A DNA stretch of 17,925 nt from an uncultured Sulfurovum sp. (lineage in GTDB: Bacteria; Campylobacterota; Campylobacteria; Campylobacterales; Sulfurovaceae): the NCBI GenBank assembly GCA_902727905.1, contig CACVAR010000298.1, forward strand, positions 1 to 17,925, given 5' to 3'. Positions 15,580 to 17,925 of this stretch are shown piece by piece (position 1 is the first letter of the stretch; each line of letters starts with the position of its first letter). The notes beneath the pieces were generated by a model. That model saw only the letters and a program-made list of their open reading frames with translations. It was not told where the DNA came from and did no database searches. The translations under genes and the position numbers were made by a program.

Positions 15580-17925
15580 CAGGCATACTCATTATCTCTA
15601 AAATAATTTTCTGTGCATCTTCAATTGCTTGAGACTGTGTCCAAAATCTTTTTTGATTTACTTTTATCATATATATTTTGTCATCATCATAATAGATAAT
15701 ATTTTTTTGAACATAGATACTTTTTGAATATTCACTCAATGTAAACTCATTTAATTTAGACAAAGACTCATTAACCTCACTATCAGCAGACAAAAGTTCT
15801 ACATCTTCTATCTTTTCATCTTTCTCTACAAACTGAAATCTAATTAAGGACAATGGATTATAATACGATGTACTATAAACTTTTGACACTAATTTCATAT
15901 CACTACCATTTAATGTTTCATTTAGCTCTTCACAAAGCTTTTTGGCATATAGAATTGTTTCAGGACTTGTTGTATCTAATGGTTTGATAGCTATAGATTT
16001 ATGACCTTTATGTAACAAATCTATTGAATACTTAACTGTATCATCTATAAAAATTTGCTCTTGAAAAGAAATGTCAAAACCTTCAGCAATCATTCTATCT
16101 ATTTTAGATTCATAAATACTTATATCATTTGCTTCTAAAGGCATTATATTTTTAATACTTGATTCTATTTCATTATATATTTTAACTATTTCTTGTATAT
16201 TAATATTTTTATTAATATACGGTAACAGATACAATTCATTAGGCTTTACTTTTTCTCGTTCAATTCCCCAAGAAGAAGAGGTTAAAAAAAGAAAATATAC
16301 ACTAAATTTTGAATTTAAATAAGAGGTAATAAGCTTTAGTATATCACGATTATCACTATATAATCCTAAAATTGTACTTGTAAAAGTACAGTCATAATCA
16401 AGATAAGTAGCACAAAATCTATTTTTTGAAAAGCCTTCCTTAATTAGAACATGAGGTGCTTTGAAAGTTATAGTATTTCCCAGTCTACGAAAAACATCAA
16501 CCTCTGAAATATTTGAAATATCCATTTTATAATATTTAGTATAAACCTCTTTTGCTATTGCCGAACTAATAGCATCTTTAATATTTCCTGTTAAACTTTT
16601 TTCTGTGTAATACCTATTAATGTTTTTTGCATCTAAAAAATCTGTCTTTGAAATAAAACTACTATTTTTCATACTAGATTCTGACTTTCCTAAAGGCTGA
16701 AATCCAACTCCTCTATTTTTCTTATCTATACCATTGTCATCTAAATAATTTAAAAAATTCTTATCTTGACTTAGAAAATTATTTAGTATAAAAAAATCAT
16801 TCAATGTACCCCATTGAGCAATTTTCCAAATTTTACTATCAGACCTTTGACATTCATCTCGTGGTAAATACTTAATATCTGAAGAGTCAATCAAGACACC
16901 GTCTGCAACATGGTTCTTAATATAAGTTTTTGGTGCCCAATATTCTATGGTTTTAGAAATTTTTTCGGGAGCTTCTTTTTGAAAAAAGAAAATAGTAGCT
17001 GGAACAACAGCTGAAGAGAAAAGTCCTCCTCCAAAACTTTTTGGAGCTTTTCTTAAAATAGACAAATTATAAACTTTCTCCACATAATTCTCATTAAAAA
17101 GCCACTTTCTAAAATTTTGAGATGTTCCTAATGTATTTGTTAAAAGTTTAGTTGTTGCCAGCAGTGCTACTTTTCCTTTTGGTGCCAAAAGTGTTGATTT
17201 ATGAATAAATGGTATGACAAACTCTTGTGAAAAATTATATTGTTTACAATAAGCTTTAATATTACTAGGAATTTTAGTTTTACCATAAGGAGGATTACCC
17301 ACAATTAGATCATATTCTTTTTCAAAATCTGTATTATCAGCTATTGTGTCTGCTCTAAATAGATTAAATCCTTGAACATTAATAGTTTTATCATCTTTAT
17401 CATTAATTAAATAAGGAAATTTTTCACCATTAAGATGCCATAAGTTTTTAGGATTTAAAAAATCAAGTAAAGAAAGGTACAAACTAAATGAGGCTACTTT
17501 TATGGATTTTGCATTAAGTTCAACACCATAAATGTTATTAACCATTAAACTTTTAAGTATTTTGAAGTCTAATTCTTTATGAGGATGAACGTTTTTCCAT
17601 CTTTGCACAATCCGTTTGTATGCTTCTACTAAAAAAATACCCGAACCACAAGTGGGGTCTAATATTTTTAAATTATACTCTGTCTCATTATTTTTTATAG
17701 GTAAAGCTTCATTAAGTATAAGTTCAACTAAAGCAGGAGGAGTATAGTAACTCCCTGTCTCCTTTTGAAGCTCACCTAAAAATTTCTCGTATATTTCACT
17801 CAAAAGCTCTATCTGTATAATATCAAATTTAAAAATACGCCAATCAGTAAAAAGAGTTTCAGCATCTATATCACCATTAGTAAAACATTTTTTTATTAAT
17901 AATAAATGAGATTTTTCTACTTGCT
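15572..17925 (-). CDS. Eco57I-type N6-adenine DNA methyltransferase, N-terminus beyond window edge
   Basis: A DNA methyltransferase that probably methylates adenine at N6 in a specific site. The frame is open to the right edge: 40 codons lie before the TTG at 17803, which is an internal leucine, not a start. The upstream residues include FKFDIIQIELLSEIYEKFL, a usual lead-in of Eco57I-type methylases. The visible part has 783 residues. Counting from the leucine at 17803, the domain opens with TGSYYTPPALVELIL at 16-30, SAM motif I is DPTCGSGIF at 49-57, and the catalytic motif IV is NPPYG at 170-174. A long C-terminal part probably recognises the DNA target (TaqI-like region) and ends in a small module with KVNQKRFWTQSQAIEDAQKI. 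Any N-terminal nuclease domain lies outside the window. Confidence 0.88.
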   Translation of the reverse strand, partial: QVEKSHLLLIKKCFTNGDIDAETLFTDWRIFKFDIIQIELLSEIYEKFLGELQKETGSYYTPPALVELILNEALPIKNNETEYNLKILDPTCGSGIFLVEAYKRIVQRWKNVHPHKELDFKILKSLMVNNIYGVELNAKSIKVASFSLYLSLLDFLNPKNLWHLNGEKFPYLINDKDDKTINVQGFNLFRADTIADNTDFEKEYDLIVGNPPYGKTKIPSNIKAYCKQYNFSQEFVIPFIHKSTLLAPKGKVALLATTKLLTNTLGTSQNFRKWLFNENYVEKVYNLSILRKAPKSFGGGLFSSAVVPATIFFFQKEAPEKISKTIEYWAPKTYIKNHVADGVLIDSSDIKYLPRDECQRSDSKIWKIAQWGTLNDFFILNNFLSQDKNFLNYLDDNGIDKKNRGVGFQPLGKSESSMKNSSFISKTDFLDAKNINRYYTEKSLTGNIKDAISSAIAKEVYTKYYKMDISNISEVDVFRRLGNTITFKAPHVLIKEGFSKNRFCATYLDYDCTFTSTILGLYSDNRDILKLITSYLNSKFSVYFLFLTSSSWGIEREKVKPNELYLLPYINKNINIQEIVKIYNEIESSIKNIMPLEANDISIYESKIDRMIAEGFDISFQEQIFIDDTVKYSIDLLHKGHKSIAIKPLDTTSPETILYAKKLCEELNETLNGSDMKLVSKVYSTSYYNPLSLIRFQFVEKDEKIEDVELLSADSEVNESLSKLNEFTLSEYSKSIYVQKNIIYYDDDKIYMIKVNQKRFWTQSQAIEDAQKIILEIMSMPDE

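Noticed and set aside
15572..17925. PglX of a BREX or phage growth limitation system
   Set aside because: The methyltransferase is of the Eco57I type, and no BrxC, PglZ or BrxL-like gene is in the window. The pgl names in the glycan operon refer to protein glycosylation and are unrelated.
1..17925. Insertion sequences, tRNA genes, CRISPR arrays or long direct repeats
   Set aside because: No transposase frame, cloverleaf-like stretch or regularly spaced repeat was seen on either strand. A short or degenerate element could escape reading by eye.

Overview
The window most likely comes from a member of the Campylobacterota (an Arcobacter, Sulfurimonas or Sulfurospirillum type of bacterium). It is AT-rich, every gene reads on the minus strand with few gaps, and the left edge carries an N-glycosylation oligosaccharyltransferase (PglB) with a PglA-like glycosyltransferase, a pair typical of this phylum. 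The genus is inferred from gene content only.

In the direction of transcription (high to low coordinates) there are three blocks. Block 1 (17925-14914) is a restriction-modification-like pair. It has a large Eco57I-type N6-adenine DNA methyltransferase, whose reading frame runs off the right edge of the window, and an overlapping 221-residue protein with a possible PD-(D/E)XK nuclease core. Block 2 (14904-13351) is an FGGY kinase that closely matches the autoinducer-2 kinase LsrK. Its ribosome binding site overlaps the stop codon of the nuclease-like gene, and no other lsr gene is visible. After a 160-base gap with a plausible promoter, block 3 (13190-1) is a tightly packed glycan operon of twelve genes.

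Block 3 starts with GDP-sugar supply: ManC makes GDP-mannose, Gmd makes GDP-4-keto-6-deoxymannose, and then come one Fcl/ColC-type reductase-epimerase and a ColD-type 3-dehydratase whose catalytic lysine is replaced by histidine. ColD is the key enzyme for GDP-L-colitose, which is 3-deoxy-L-fucose. Next come a Wzx-type flippase, two fucosyltransferase-family enzymes (GT10 and GT11), a methyltransferase, two GT2 glycosyltransferases, a PglA-like GT4, and finally PglB, which is cut by the left edge.

The main reading is a protein N-glycosylation locus whose glycan probably carries colitose and/or fucose, added by fucosyltransferase-fold enzymes and possibly methylated. The lipid-linked glycan would be flipped by a Wzx-type protein instead of the ABC flippase PglK and moved to protein by PglB. 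The genes for the initiating phosphoglycosyltransferase (PglC type), for the reducing-end sugar and for phosphomannomutase are not in the window.
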